The notes: generated from the letters alone by a model not told the origin. Positions 8,564-18,398 are shown, counted from the stretch's first letter. The stretch: 64,000 nt of DNA from Burkholderia sp. Ax-1719 (GCF_011753055.1 NZ_VWWJ01000006.1:124001-188000); one strand, 5' to 3'. Made by a program: numbers and translations.

Positions 8564-8710
8564 ATGTTTGCGTACTTCCTCGAAAAGCTGAGCACCTGGT
8601 TCGAAACTGCTGAACGTCGCCGCCGCGAAAACTACCTCGCCTCGTCGGCCGACATCGTGCAACTCGAACAGCGTATCCGCTCGCTCGAATCGAACGGCTA
8701 CTCGCTGTAA
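8564..8710 (+). CDS. DUF3563 family mini-protein
   Basis: A 48-residue protein, MFAYFLEKLSTWFETAERRR at its start and ending in SLESNGYSL. This matches the DUF3563 family of short proteins common in Burkholderia and relatives. It is amphipathic and helical, with a basic RRRREN patch, and no function is known. The start follows a CTTGGAGAAC ribosome-binding site, and a strong terminator closes the unit, so it is a single-gene transcript. Confidence 0.85.
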   Translation: MFAYFLEKLSTWFETAERRRRENYLASSADIVQLEQRIRSLESNGYSL

Positions 8711-8780
8711 GCAGTTTCCCGCAGTTTCCCGCAGTCACCGGCCCGCGCCACACGGCGCAAAAGGCCGCCGACTTGCCGCA

Positions 8781-8810
8781 AGCCCCGCATCTGGCGGGGC
8801 TTTGTTTTTT
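8781..8810 (+). terminator. Rho-independent terminator after DUF3563
   Basis: AGCCCCGC-atctg-GCGGGGCT is followed by TTGTTTTTT. It lies 70 bp after the DUF3563 stop. The stretch in between starts with a short direct repeat (gcagtttcc, 8711-8735). Confidence 0.88.
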
Positions 8811-8952
8811 CTGCTCCGAACTTCTGCATACCTTGCAGTCTGAACCTTGCCACCACGGTAAGGTAAAGTCCTTTTTGCAATTGGCCGACAACACGTAGGT
8901 AGGCGCGATCAGCACGACCGCGCGTGTCGCGAATTCACTCCGGGGGCTTTAC

Positions 8953-9297
8953 ATGGCGTCAGACCGCTTTTTCCGACCAACGCTAGCCGCTGCCCTGATG
9001 AGCGCCGCCGTGGCGCTCGCGAGCGCAGGCGTGCACGCGGCGGGCAAGCCGTTGATTCTGGATACGGAAACGGGGATCAACGATGGGCAATCGGGCACGG
9101 TGCTGCAGACCGCGCCGCTCTCGCATCAGCCGATGGTGCAGATGCAGCAGTTGCCCACGCTTGAAGGGACGGGCGCGAACGGCTCGCAGCCGATCATCGT
9201 CGCGCCTTATGTGGAAGTGCCGGGCGGCGGCGGACGGCCACCCCGTCCGCGCTCCACGCAGCAGTATTCGCCGCAGCAGTACGTGCCGCAGCAATAA
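8953..9297 (+). CDS. Small exported protein of unknown function
   Basis: A 114-residue protein with a clear signal peptide: a charged start MASDRFFR, a hydrophobic core through residue 25 and a likely cleavage at VHAAG. The mature part has no recognisable domain. It ends in a Pro/Gln/Tyr-rich tail with repeated 'QQYSPQQYVPQQ' after a PGGGGRPPRPR segment. Such low-complexity tails suggest a flexible periplasmic or surface protein. It converges with rlmJ, whose stop lies 6 bp away. I do not recognise a named family. Confidence 0.65.
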   Translation: MASDRFFRPTLAAALMSAAVALASAGVHAAGKPLILDTETGINDGQSGTVLQTAPLSHQPMVQMQQLPTLEGTGANGSQPIIVAPYVEVPGGGGRPPRPRSTQQYSPQQYVPQQ

Positions 9298-9303
9298 AGA
9301 CGT

Positions 9304-10149
9304 TCAATCGCCGCGCGATTCGATCTTGAACTGCGCGCCGTCGTCGATGCCGAGCGTCTTCACGAGGAACGGCATGGTTTCCTTGAGCGACTGCGAAAGC
9401 GTGTACGGCGGGTTCAGGATGAACATGCCGCTTCCATACAGCCCGAAGCCGTCCTTGGGCGGATGGCTGACCGACAGCGAAACGTGCAGCCAGTTCTTTT
9501 CCTGCAGACGCTTGAGCTGGTCCGGGAAGCGCTGCGACTCGGGGCGCGTCACCTGCGGATACCAGACCGCATACGTGCCGGTGGCGAAACGCTCCAGACT
9601 TTCTTCCAGACATTTGATCGTGCGCGAATAGTCGCGCTTGTCCTCGAACGACGGATCGATCAGCACCAGCGCGCGGCGCGGCGGCGGGGGCAGCAGCGCC
9701 TTGATGCCGTCGAAACCATCACCCGGATAGATCATCACGCGGCGGCCCGCATCGCGAAAACGATGGCGCAGCACGTCGATCTCGGTGCTATGCAGCTCGA
9801 ACAGGCGCATGCGGTCCTGCTCGCGCATCAGACGCCACGCCAGATACGGCGAGCCGGGGTAGAAGCGCAGATCGCCGTCCGGATTGAGCGCCGCCACTTC
9901 GTCGACATATTCCGTGAGCATCGCGGGCAGATCCGTGCGGCCCCACAGCTTGCCGATGCCGGTGTCGAATTCGGCGTTCTTGGTGGCGTAGCCTTCGCGC
10001 AGTGCGTAGGCGCCCGCGCCCGCGTGGGTGTCGATATACCAGTACGCCTTGTCCTTCTTGCCGAGATAGTTCAGCAATTGCACGGCGACGGCGTGCTTGA
10101 GGACATCGGCGTGATTGCCGGCGTGAAAGGCGTGACGGTAGCTCAGCAT
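9304..10149 (-). CDS. rlmJ: RlmJ, 23S rRNA (adenine2030-N6)-methyltransferase
   Basis: A 281-residue protein beginning MLSYRHAFHAGNHADVLKH, the conserved RlmJ N-terminus. The SAM-binding region follows, with THAGAGAY at about residues 42-49. The catalytic N6-adenine motif, DPPY in E. coli, reads DPSF here (LVLIDPSFEDKRDYS). The FILNPPYTL segment near the C-terminus is also typical. The enzyme methylates A2030 of 23S rRNA. It is transcribed as a single gene, with a TACAAT box upstream near 10262-10267. Confidence 0.93.
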   Translation of the reverse strand: MLSYRHAFHAGNHADVLKHAVAVQLLNYLGKKDKAYWYIDTHAGAGAYALREGYATKNAEFDTGIGKLWGRTDLPAMLTEYVDEVAALNPDGDLRFYPGSPYLAWRLMREQDRMRLFELHSTEIDVLRHRFRDAGRRVMIYPGDGFDGIKALLPPPPRRALVLIDPSFEDKRDYSRTIKCLEESLERFATGTYAVWYPQVTRPESQRFPDQLKRLQEKNWLHVSLSVSHPPKDGFGLYGSGMFILNPPYTLSQSLKETMPFLVKTLGIDDGAQFKIESRGD

Positions 10150-10321
10150 GATGGGGCCAAAGGCAAGCTCGGGCGGCAGCGATTCCGTGTGGAGTCGCGC
10201 AGACCGATGGCAGGTGAGACGGATCGGCGGCGCTTCGTGCGCCGCCGGAGAAAGGCCGCGTATTGTACAGGTGCGTACAGGTGCGGTGGCTCGTCACCAC
10301 CGCAAGCCTGAGCGCAAGCGC

Positions 10322-11293
10322 TCAATCGTAGGCTTCGCCGACAATCGCCTCGATCTTCTCTTTCACTTCCGGCGTGATCTTTTCCGCCACGTCGCGCGCC
10401 TTCATGTTTTCGCCGATCTGTTCCACGCGCGATGCGCCGGTGATGACCGTGCTCACGTTCGGATTCTTCAGAATCCACGCCAGCGCGAGCTGCCCGACGG
10501 TGCAGTCCAGTTCCTTGGCGAAATCCGCGAGCTTGCCGACGATGGCGTTTTTATCGGCGTCCGTGACCTGTTTGCGCAGCCAGTCGTAGCCCTGCAGTTG
10601 CGCGCGGCTGTCGGCGGGCACGCCGCCGCGATACTTGCCGGTGAGCAGCCCCGAAGCGAGCGGGCTCCACGTCGTCAGGCCCAGGCCGATATCTTCGTAA
10701 AGACGTCGATACTCGTCTTCCACGCGCCGACGGTGGAACAGGTTGTACTGCGGCTGCTCCATCACGGGCTTGTGCAGATGATGGCGTTCGGCGATTTCCC
10801 ACGCGGCGCGGATTTCGTCCGCGCTCCATTCCGAGGTGCCCCAGTAGAGCGCCTTGCCGCGCGTGATCATGTCGCTCATCGCCCAGACGGTTTCCTCGAC
10901 CGGCGTGTTCGGGTCGGGACGATGGCAGAACACCAGATCGACGTAATCGAGCTGCAGGCGCTTGAGCGAATGGTCGATGGCGTCCAGCAGATATTTGCGG
11001 CTGAGCGTGTGGTACTGGTTGGGCGCTTCGTTCAAACCCCAGAAGAACTTGGTGGACACCACGTAGCTCACGCGCGGCCAGGCGAGTTCCTTGAGCGCCT
11101 GACCCATGATTTCTTCCGACTGGCCGCCTGCGTAGACTTCGGCGTTATCGAAGAAGTTGACGCCCGCGTCGCGCGCCGCAGCAAGCGATTCGCGCGCGAG
11201 ATTGCGGTCGACCTGATTGCCGTACGTGACCCACGAACCGATGGACAGTTCGCTGACTTGCAGGCCCGAGCGGCCCAGTCGCCGATAGTTCAT
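10322..11293 (-). CDS. Aldo/keto reductase, KvBeta/YghZ-like
   Basis: A 323-residue AKR-family protein. I use the ATG at 11293 ([16 protein letters not shown]) because it follows AAGGAGACGTTC. The catalytic tetrad is visible: Asp and Tyr in [11 protein letters not shown], Lys in STKFF and His in FCHRPD. The sequence is closest to the potassium-channel beta-subunit-like AKRs, which reduce small aldehydes such as methylglyoxal with NADPH. The physiological substrate cannot be read from the sequence. Confidence 0.88.
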   Translation of the reverse strand: MNYRRLGRSGLQVSELSIGSWVTYGNQVDRNLARESLAAARDAGVNFFDNAEVYAGGQSEEIMGQALKELAWPRVSYVVSTKFFWGLNEAPNQYHTLSRKYLLDAIDHSLKRLQLDYVDLVFCHRPDPNTPVEETVWAMSDMITRGKALYWGTSEWSADEIRAAWEIAERHHLHKPVMEQPQYNLFHRRRVEDEYRRLYEDIGLGLTTWSPLASGLLTGKYRGGVPADSRAQLQGYDWLRKQVTDADKNAIVGKLADFAKELDCTVGQLALAWILKNPNVSTVITGASRVEQIGENMKARDVAEKITPEVKEKIEAIVGEAYD

Positions 11294-11592
11294 GAACGTC
11301 TCCTTTGCTTGATGCTGCCGATGTGCAGCCAATATCCCGCCGATAGAGCAGGCAAGTTAGCACGATCCGCGAGCGGGCGCAGAAGGCTTGCGCCGCGCTG
11401 CGGCAGGCGTGCATCGGTAGTGCGAAGGCGGCCTGCCAGCTTCACGCGCGTGTCAGGCGGCTTCATGCACAATAGCGCGGTTGATCGCGGCGCAACATTC
11501 AGCCGGATGGCATAGGTCGAATGGCTGATTTGACGGCGAATGCGCGTCGAGGTCTCATCCTGTCCACTGTGTCCATTTTCTGGAGGTGCTCG

Positions 11593-12396
11593 ATGTCGTC
11601 TCTCTCACTGAATTCGAAGCTCGATGGCAAGGTCGCGGTTGTTACCGGTGCAGCCAGCGGCATCGGCAAGCAGATCGCGCTCACGCTCGCCCAGGCGGGC
11701 GCCGCCGTCGCCATTGCCGACCTGAACCAGAGCGGCGCTGACGCCGTGGCCGAAGAGATCAAGGCTGCGGGCGGCAAGGCCATCGGCGTCGCCATGGACG
11801 TGACGAGCGAAGAGGCCGTCAACGACGGCATCGACAAGGTCGCCGCCACCTTCGGTTCGATCGACATCCTCGTGTCGAACGCCGGCATCCAGATCGTGAA
11901 TCCAATCGAAAACTATTCGTTTGCCGACTGGAAGAAAATGCAGGCGATTCACGTCGATGGCGCGTTTCTCACGACCAAGGCCGCGCTCAAGTACATGTAC
12001 AAGGACGATCGCGGCGGCGTGGTGATCTACATGGGCTCGGTGCATTCGCATGAAGCGTCGCCGCTGAAGTCGGCTTATGTCACGGCCAAGCATGGTCTGC
12101 TGGGTCTTGCGCGCGTGCTGGCCAAGGAAGGCGGCAAGCACAACGTGCGCTCGCATGTGGTGTGTCCGGGCTTCGTGCGCACGCCGCTGGTGGACAAGCA
12201 GATCCCGGAACAGGCCAAGGAACTCGGCATTTCCGAAGAGGAAGTGATCAAGAAGGTCATGCTCGGCGGCACGGTGGACGGCGTGTTCACCACGGTCGAA
12301 GACGTCGCGCAGACGGTGCTGTTCCTGTCGGCGTTCCCGAGTGCGGCGCTCACGGGGCAATCGTTCGTCGTCAGCCACGGCTGGTTCATGCAGTAA
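11593..12396 (+). CDS. hbdH: 3-hydroxybutyrate dehydrogenase
   Basis: A 267-residue classical SDR that oxidises (R)-3-hydroxybutyrate to acetoacetate with NAD+. The start at 11593 follows TGGAGGTGCTCG; a longer in-frame version lacks a ribosome-binding site. The NAD loop is TGAASGIG, the structural motif is NAG, and the catalytic Tyr and Lys lie in SAYVTAKHG. The C-terminal '[12 protein letters not shown]' is typical of the HbdH group. A patatin gene starts 15 bp downstream, so the pair is probably one operon acting in polyhydroxybutyrate or ketone-body turnover. Confidence 0.88.
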   Translation: MSSLSLNSKLDGKVAVVTGAASGIGKQIALTLAQAGAAVAIADLNQSGADAVAEEIKAAGGKAIGVAMDVTSEEAVNDGIDKVAATFGSIDILVSNAGIQIVNPIENYSFADWKKMQAIHVDGAFLTTKAALKYMYKDDRGGVVIYMGSVHSHEASPLKSAYVTAKHGLLGLARVLAKEGGKHNVRSHVVCPGFVRTPLVDKQIPEQAKELGISEEEVIKKVMLGGTVDGVFTTVEDVAQTVLFLSAFPSAALTGQSFVVSHGWFMQ

Positions 12397-12411
12397 CGCG
12401 GAGGCCCGGTC

Positions 12412-13764
12412 ATGGCGCAGCGCAAGAAAGGGCAGGTCGAAGGGCAGTTCCAATCGAGCGCGGTCGGCGAAGAGGCCGGCGCGCATACCGGGGCGGGTAC
12501 GCAGCCGCCGCAGGCCAGCGACGAGCGGGCGCAACAAGAAGCACGGGACCAGGCACATCACGCGGCGCAAGCCCACGCGCGCACCTCGCGCTGCAGCAGC
12601 GACTCGGCGCAATGGGAAACCGTCGCGCTCACGCTGCAGGGTGGCGGCGCGCTGGGCGCGTATCAGGCGGGCGTCTACGAAGGCCTGTTCGAGGCCGGCG
12701 TGGCGCCCAACTGGATCGCGGGCATTTCGATTGGCGCGCTCAATACGGCGCTGATCGCGGGCAATGCGCCCGAGCATCGCGTGGCGCGCCTGCGCGAGTT
12801 CTGGGAGACGATCTGTCAGCCGGCCTGGAGTCCGCCGTTGCCGGCGTTTCTCGAACACGCGCTGTTCAACGCGGGCGACGCCATCCGCAAGACCTTCACG
12901 GCGTTCCAGGCGGCGGGTGCGGTAGTCGAAGGACAGAAGGGCTTTTTCACGCCGCGCTTTCCGCCGCCGCTGCCCAATGCGTCGGGGCAGCCCGGCAAGG
13001 CGAGCTATTACGACACCACGCCGCTCAAGGCCACGCTCGAACGCCTTTGCGATTTCGACCGCATCAATTCGGGCGAGGTGCGCGTCTCGCTGGGCGCGGT
13101 GAACGTGGGCACGGGCAACTTCGTGTACTTCGACAACACCACCACGAAGCTGCGTCCCGAGCATTTCATCGCCTCGGGCGCACTGCCGCCGGGTTTCGCG
13201 GCGGTGGAGATCGACGGCGAGTATTACTGGGATGGCGGCCTGATGTCGAATACGCCGCTTTATGAGGTGATCCAGACCACGCCGCGGCGCGATACGCTCG
13301 CATTCCAGGTCGATCTGTGGAGCGCGCGCGGCCCGGTGCCCGACAACATCACCGACGTCCAGGGCCGCATGAAGGACATCCAGTATTCAAGCCGCACGCG
13401 TCTGGTGACCGACATGCTGCAACGCTCGCAGCGTTTCCGGCATGTGCTGCGCGAAGTGCTGGACCGCGTGGCGCCCGAGCATCGGCAGGACAAGTGGGTG
13501 GAGCTGGCGGACGAACTGTCGTGCTCGAAGAAGTACAACGTGATCCATCTGATCTATCGGCAGAAGGAGTACGAGGGGCATTTCAAGGACTTCCAGTTCG
13601 GCACCAGCACGATGCGCGAGCACTGGGCTAGCGGTCTACAGGATATTCGCGCGACGCTGGAGCAGCCTGGCTGGCTGGAAAAGCCGGAAAACGACTCGGG
13701 CTTTGTCACGCACGATATCCATCGCGATACGCGCGGTCCCGGCAAGGGGCCGCGCCAGGCCTAA
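12412..13764 (+). CDS. Patatin-like phospholipase with DUF3734 C-terminus
   Basis: A 450-residue protein. The first 65 residues are a polar, Gln/Ala-rich low-complexity extension. The patatin domain follows, with the oxyanion loop GGGALGAYQAG, the nucleophile elbow GISIG and the DGG motif that supplies the catalytic aspartate. The remaining C-terminal part fits the DUF3734 extension of this subfamily. It is co-directional with hbdH and 15 bp away, a pairing known from beta-proteobacteria that store polyhydroxybutyrate. A lipase or granule-associated role is likely but not proven. Confidence 0.87.
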   Translation: MAQRKKGQVEGQFQSSAVGEEAGAHTGAGTQPPQASDERAQQEARDQAHHAAQAHARTSRCSSDSAQWETVALTLQGGGALGAYQAGVYEGLFEAGVAPNWIAGISIGALNTALIAGNAPEHRVARLREFWETICQPAWSPPLPAFLEHALFNAGDAIRKTFTAFQAAGAVVEGQKGFFTPRFPPPLPNASGQPGKASYYDTTPLKATLERLCDFDRINSGEVRVSLGAVNVGTGNFVYFDNTTTKLRPEHFIASGALPPGFAAVEIDGEYYWDGGLMSNTPLYEVIQTTPRRDTLAFQVDLWSARGPVPDNITDVQGRMKDIQYSSRTRLVTDMLQRSQRFRHVLREVLDRVAPEHRQDKWVELADELSCSKKYNVIHLIYRQKEYEGHFKDFQFGTSTMREHWASGLQDIRATLEQPGWLEKPENDSGFVTHDIHRDTRGPGKGPRQA

Positions 13765-13784
13765 AAAAGCCTGAGCGCCAAAGC

Positions 13785-13820
13785 AAAAGGCGTCCGTTCT
13801 CTCGAACGGACGCCTTTTTT
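13785..13820. terminator. Bidirectional terminator between patatin and aminotransferase
   Basis: AAAAGGCGTCCGTTC pairs perfectly with GAACGGACGCCTTTT around a TCTC loop. It has A and T runs on both sides and serves two convergent genes. Confidence 0.92.
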
Positions 13821-13856
13821 ATCGCTACGTCGGCGCCTGGCCGACGCGGTCGATAA

Positions 13857-15056
13857 TTACTTCAGCACGGCAGCGACAGCCGATGCGACTGCATCCAGGT
13901 TGCGCGTGTTCAGCGCAGCCACGCAGATGCGGCCCGTGCTCACGGCGTAGATGCCGAACTCTTCGCGCAGGCGGTCGACTTGCGGCGCCGTCAGGCCCGA
14001 GTACGAGAACATGCCGCGTTGCACGTTGATGAAGCTGAAGTCGCGGTCGACGCCGGCTGCGCCCAGGCGCTCGACGAGGCCCGTACGCATCGTGCGGATG
14101 CGGTTGCGCATTTCGCCGAGTTCCGCTTCCCACATGGCGCGCAGGTCGGCCGAGCCGAGCACCGCTGCGACCACCGAGCCGCCGTGCGTCGGCGGGTTAG
14201 AGTAGTTGGTGCGGATCACGCGCTTGAGCTGCGAGAGCACGCGCGACGATTCTTCCTTGCTGGCCGTGAGGATCGACAGCGCGCCGACGCGTTCGCCGTA
14301 CAGCGAGAACGACTTCGAGAACGACGACGACACGAACACGTTGAGTTCCGATGCCGCGAACAGACGCACGACTTCGCCGTCTTCGGCGATGCCGTCGCCA
14401 AAGCCCTGGTAAGCGATGTCGAGGAACGGCACGAGTTCACGCGCCTTCACGACTTCGATCACCTGCTTCCACTGGTCGATCGTGAGGTCGACGCCGGTCG
14501 GGTTGTGGCAGCACGCGTGCAGCACGACGACCGTGCCCGCTGCGTAGCCGTTGAGCGCCGAGAGCATCGCCTCGAAGTTCACGCCGTTGGTTTGCGCGTC
14601 GTAGTACGGGTAGGCGACCACTTCGAAGCCTGCGCTTTCGAACAGCGCACGGTGGTTTTCCCAGCTCGGATCGCTGATCGCGACCTTGGCGGCCGGGTTC
14701 ACGCGCTTGAGGAAGTCGGCGCCGATCTTCAGTGCGCCCGTGCCGCCGATGGCTTGCGCCGTGACGACGCGGCCAGCCGCGATCAGCGGCGAGTCGTCGC
14801 CGAGCAGCAGCTTTTGCACAGCGGCGTCATAGGCGGCGATGCCTTCGATGGGCAGGTAGCCACGCGGCAGACCGGCTTCCACGCGGGCCTTTTCCGCTTC
14901 GCGCACCGCGCGCAGCAGCGGAATCTTGCCTTCTTCGTTGGTGTACACGCCCACGCCGAGGTTCACCTTGGTCGCGCGTGCATCGGCGTTATAGGCTTCG
15001 TTCAGACCCAGGATCGGGTCGCGGGGGGCGAGTTCGACAGCGGAAAAGAGGGACAT
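13857..15056 (-). CDS. tyrB: Aromatic/aspartate amino-acid aminotransferase
   Basis: A 399-residue fold-type I aminotransferase. The start at 15056 (MSLFSAVELAPRDPILGLNE) gives the standard TyrB/AspC N-terminus; an upstream extension would only read the GC-rich leader. The PLP-lysine sits in SSSFSKSFSLYGERVG, and the conserved Asn of ACCHNPTGVD and the Asp/Tyr of FLDIAYQGFGDG are present. It transfers amino groups between aspartate or aromatic amino acids and 2-oxoglutarate. I cannot separate TyrB from AspC specificity by eye. A TACAAT box lies at 15178-15183 on the minus strand. Confidence 0.88.
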   Translation of the reverse strand: MSLFSAVELAPRDPILGLNEAYNADARATKVNLGVGVYTNEEGKIPLLRAVREAEKARVEAGLPRGYLPIEGIAAYDAAVQKLLLGDDSPLIAAGRVVTAQAIGGTGALKIGADFLKRVNPAAKVAISDPSWENHRALFESAGFEVVAYPYYDAQTNGVNFEAMLSALNGYAAGTVVVLHACCHNPTGVDLTIDQWKQVIEVVKARELVPFLDIAYQGFGDGIAEDGEVVRLFAASELNVFVSSSFSKSFSLYGERVGALSILTASKEESSRVLSQLKRVIRTNYSNPPTHGGSVVAAVLGSADLRAMWEAELGEMRNRIRTMRTGLVERLGAAGVDRDFSFINVQRGMFSYSGLTAPQVDRLREEFGIYAVSTGRICVAALNTRNLDAVASAVAAVLK

Positions 15057-15421
15057 GATGGTTCGGCAAAAGTGAAGGGAGAAGCTCGGTGGTCCGCGCG
15101 CCGCGGGTGGTGCTGAGGACTTCTGGGTGCGCCCCGAGATGCGAGGGAGCGCGGGGCGGCCGGCCACGCAACGCGCTATTGTAACGAATCCTCAAGCTGG
15201 TTTTTCGCCGACTGCGACGCCAGCGGGGCTTTTGTCCCCAGCTTTTCGCTATATCTAAATGCAAAAAGTCCGTAGTTGGACTCTTGCAGCAACGGGCTGA
15301 TCGCCCCATCTCGATAAGACGCAGCGGCCTCCCGGCCCCCCGCCGCACCGAAAGGCGCCTCGCGCCCGCCCGGTGGCGAAACGCTAGAATGTTTGTTTGC
15401 TCCGCGCACAGGATGTCATCC
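15057..15421. promoter_or_regulatory. Divergent promoter region tyrB / uvrB with palindrome
   Basis: This 365-bp gap separates two divergent genes and encodes no supported protein. It holds a minus-strand TACAAT (15178-15183) for the aminotransferase and a plus-strand TAGAAT (15385-15390) 32 bp before the uvrB start. An imperfect palindrome, TGCAA-aa-AGTCC-gtagtt-GGACT-c-TTGCA, lies at 15260-15288. I see no LexA box, although uvrB is SOS-controlled in E. coli. Confidence 0.55.
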
Positions 15422-17503
15422 ATGTCCGACCACACCGTCGCCGACGCGCCCGCGCTCGACGAGTCGAAGTTCGTCCACTACGACGGCTCGCCGTTCCAGC
15501 TTTACCAGCCGTATCTGCCGGCCGGCGACCAGCCGACCGCAATCGAGACGCTCGTCGAGGGCGTGGAAGACGGTTTGTCGTTCCAGACGCTGCTGGGCGT
15601 GACGGGTTCGGGCAAGACCTTCACGATGGCCAACACCATCGCGCGGCTGGGCCGCCCGGCCATCGTGTTCGCGCCGAACAAGACGCTGGCCGCGCAGCTT
15701 TACGCCGAATTCCGCGAATTCTTCCCGCGCAATGCCGTCGAGTACTTCGTTTCGTACTACGACTACTACCAGCCGGAAGCGTACGTGCCGCAGCGCGATC
15801 TGTTCATCGAGAAAGATTCGTCGATCAACGAGCACATCGAGCAGATGCGGCTGTCGGCCACCAAGAGCCTGATGGAGCGCCGCGACGTGGTGATCGTGGC
15901 GACCGTTTCGGCGATCTACGGTATCGGCAATCCGTCCGAGTATCACCAGATGATTCTGACGCTGCGTCAGGGCGACAAGCTCGGCCAGCGCGACATCATC
16001 GCGCGCCTGATTGCGATGCAGTACAACCGCAACGAGCAGGATTTCCAGCGCGGCACCTTCCGCGTGCGCGGCGACACCATCGACATTTTCCCGGCCGAGC
16101 ACGCCGAAATGGCCGTGCGCGTCGAGCTGTTCGACGACGAGGTGGAAACGCTGCAACTGTTTGATCCGCTCACGGGCCGCGTGCGCCAGAAGATTCCGCG
16201 CTTCACGGTTTATCCGTCGTCGCACTATGTGACGCCGCGCGAAACGGTGCTGCGCGCAGTGGAAACCATCAAGACCGAATTGCGCGACCGGCTGGAGTTT
16301 TTCCATTCCGAAGGCAAGCTGGTGGAGGCGCAACGGCTGGAGCAGCGCACCCGCTTCGACCTGGAAATGCTCGCTGAACTGGGCTTCTGCAAGGGCATCG
16401 AGAACTATTCGCGGCACTTTTCGGGCGCGCTGCCGGGCGAGCCGCCGCCGACGCTGGTCGACTACCTGCCTAGCGACGCGATGATGTTCCTCGACGAATC
16501 GCACGTGCTGATCGGCCAGTTCAACGGCATGTATAACGGCGACCGCGCGCGTAAGGAAAATCTGGTCGATTACGGCTTCCGGCTGCCTTCGGCGCTCGAT
16601 AACCGGCCGCTCAAGTTCAATGAGTTCGAGCGCAAGATGCGCCAGGTGGTGTTTGTCTCCGCCACGCCCGCCGACTACGAGAAAAAGGTGACGGGCCAGA
16701 TCGCCGAGCAGGTGGTGCGCCCGACGGGTCTGGTCGACCCGACCATCGAGGTGCGCCCGGCGTCGACGCAGGTGGACGACGTGCTCGGTGAAATCAACGC
16801 GCGTGTGGAAGTGGGCGAGCGCGTGCTGGTGACGACGCTCACCAAACGCATGGCCGAACAGCTCACCGAGTTCCTCGCCGATCACGGCGTGAAGGTGCGC
16901 TATCTGCATAGCGATATCGACACGGTCGAGCGCGTGGAGATCATCCGCGATCTGCGTCTGGGCACCTTCGACGTGCTGGTGGGCATCAACCTGCTGCGCG
17001 AAGGTCTGGATATTCCCGAAGTCTCGCTGGTGGCGATTCTCGATTCGGACAAGGAAGGCTTCCTGCGCGCCGAGCGCTCGCTGATCCAGACCATCGGACG
17101 CGCCGCGCGTAACGTGAACGGCAAGGCGATCCTGTACGGCGACCGCATCACGGATTCGATGCGCCGTGCCATCGACGAAACCGAGCGCCGCCGCGCCAAG
17201 CAGATGGCCTTCAACGAGGAGCACGGCATCGTGCCGCGCGGCGTGGTCAAGCGCATCAAGGACATCATCGACGGCGTCTACAACGTCGACGATGCGCGCG
17301 CCGAACTGCGCGAGGAGCAGGAGCGCGCGCGCTTCGAGGATATGTCCGAGAAGCAGATCGCCAAGGAAATCAAGAAGCTCGAAAAGCAGATGATGGACTA
17401 CGCGAAGAACCTCGAATTCGAAAAGGCCGCGCAGACGCGCGACCAGCTGGCGACGCTGCGTCAGCGCGTGTTCGGGGCCAACGTGGGCGATCATCCGGTC
17501 TGA
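15422..17503 (+). CDS. uvrB: UvrB, excinuclease ABC subunit B
   Basis: A 693-residue DNA-repair helicase of the UvrABC system. The start at 15422 ([10 protein letters not shown]) is preceded by AGGATG at six bases; a longer N-terminus is possible but unlike the family. Walker A GVTGSGKT is at residues 59-66. The beta-hairpin that clamps DNA is [10 protein letters not shown]. Helicase motifs include DESH, FVSATP, '[13 protein letters not shown]' and 'QTIGRAARN'. The C-terminal UVR motif that binds UvrC spans about the last 40 residues. Confidence 0.97.
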   Translation: MSDHTVADAPALDESKFVHYDGSPFQLYQPYLPAGDQPTAIETLVEGVEDGLSFQTLLGVTGSGKTFTMANTIARLGRPAIVFAPNKTLAAQLYAEFREFFPRNAVEYFVSYYDYYQPEAYVPQRDLFIEKDSSINEHIEQMRLSATKSLMERRDVVIVATVSAIYGIGNPSEYHQMILTLRQGDKLGQRDIIARLIAMQYNRNEQDFQRGTFRVRGDTIDIFPAEHAEMAVRVELFDDEVETLQLFDPLTGRVRQKIPRFTVYPSSHYVTPRETVLRAVETIKTELRDRLEFFHSEGKLVEAQRLEQRTRFDLEMLAELGFCKGIENYSRHFSGALPGEPPPTLVDYLPSDAMMFLDESHVLIGQFNGMYNGDRARKENLVDYGFRLPSALDNRPLKFNEFERKMRQVVFVSATPADYEKKVTGQIAEQVVRPTGLVDPTIEVRPASTQVDDVLGEINARVEVGERVLVTTLTKRMAEQLTEFLADHGVKVRYLHSDIDTVERVEIIRDLRLGTFDVLVGINLLREGLDIPEVSLVAILDSDKEGFLRAERSLIQTIGRAARNVNGKAILYGDRITDSMRRAIDETERRRAKQMAFNEEHGIVPRGVVKRIKDIIDGVYNVDDARAELREEQERARFEDMSEKQIAKEIKKLEKQMMDYAKNLEFEKAAQTRDQLATLRQRVFGANVGDHPV

Positions 17504-17544
17504 TACTCCGGCCTGATGGTCGATAGGCATCAGCGACGCAAAGC

Positions 17545-17580
17545 AGGGCGCGCGGTTTATCACCGTCTGCGCCCTTTTTT
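17545..17580 (+). terminator. Rho-independent terminator after uvrB
   Basis: AGGGCGC pairs with TGCGCCCT, extended by CGG/CCG near the loop, and is followed by six T. It lies 42 bp after the uvrB stop. Confidence 0.82.
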
Positions 17581-17755
17581 ATTTCCAACGTTGCTGGCGC
17601 AGTCGCGCGATCTTTCTATTCAGCACGCACTGAAAAATATTCGATAGCCTGCCGTAAGCCGCTGTTAACCTGGCGCTGCTAAAACCCTGCTGCAAAGGGG
17701 TTTTCCTTTCATGTCAATTTGTTCCCCATCGGCTTCAGTGTTAAACTTCGCCATT

Positions 17756-17774
17756 ATTGAGAATTGTTCGCATT
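17756..17774. promoter_or_regulatory. Fur box upstream of ftrABCD
   Basis: attgagaattgttcgcatt resembles the 19-bp Fur site, with the core TGAGAAT-t-GTTCGCA as an imperfect palindrome. It lies about 75 bp before the first gene of a high-affinity iron operon. The rest of the 346-bp gap 17504-17849 holds the uvrB terminator and AT-richer sequence with no gene. Confidence 0.65.
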
Positions 17775-17849
17775 AACATTTTCAGGTTGATGTGCTTCGA
17801 TACACTCGATCATTCGGTTGTACCTCTCATAAAAAAATCAGGAGTTTCG

Positions 17850-18398
17850 ATGCGGATCCAAACTTTCGTGCGCGGCGCTGCCGTCATCGCGGCTGCGGCT
17901 GCGGCCTTCTCGGTCCAGGCGGCTGAGTACCCGATCGGCAAGCAGCAGATCCAGGGTGGCATGGAAATCGGCGCGGTCTATCTGCAGCCGATCACCATGG
18001 AACCGGAAGGCATGATGCGCAAGGCGTCGGATTCCGACATCCACCTGGAAACGGATATCCACGCGGTCAAGAACAACCCGACCGGTTTCGCGGAAGGCGA
18101 CTGGATGCCGTACCTGCAGGTGCACTACGAGCTGACCAAGCCGGGTTCGAGCTACGTGCAAAAGGGCGACCTGATGCCGATGGTCGCTAACGACGGTCCG
18201 CACTATGGCGACAACGTCAAGCTGGCAGGCCCGGGCAAGTATCACCTCAAGATGATCGTCGAGGCGCCGATGCAGATGGGCCACAACGCGTTCGGCCGTC
18301 ACGTCGACAAGGAAACCGGCGTGGGCCCGTGGTTCAAGCCCATCACGCTCGAATACGATTTCCCGTTCGCGGGCATCGGCAAGAAGGGCGGCTACTAA
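17850..18398 (+). CDS. ftrA: FtrA, periplasmic iron-binding protein of the P19 family
   Basis: A 182-residue protein with a signal peptide ending near AFSVQAAEYP. The mature part is the P19/Tp34 immunoglobulin-like iron/copper-binding domain. Metal-ligand candidates are in GGMEIGAVYLQP, ETDIHAV and MQMGHNAFGRH. The start at 17850 follows CAGGAGTTTCG. It is the first gene of a four-gene ferrous-iron uptake operon known as FtrABCD in Bordetella and Brucella, in which P19 binds periplasmic iron before oxidation and permeation. Confidence 0.88.
   Translation: MRIQTFVRGAAVIAAAAAAFSVQAAEYPIGKQQIQGGMEIGAVYLQPITMEPEGMMRKASDSDIHLETDIHAVKNNPTGFAEGDWMPYLQVHYELTKPGSSYVQKGDLMPMVANDGPHYGDNVKLAGPGKYHLKMIVEAPMQMGHNAFGRHVDKETGVGPWFKPITLEYDFPFAGIGKKGGY

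Noticed and set aside
15416..17563. A 715-residue open frame opposite uvrB
   Set aside because: Same cause: third-position GC leaves the antisense frame open. No domain is visible, and UvrB motifs are complete on the other strand.
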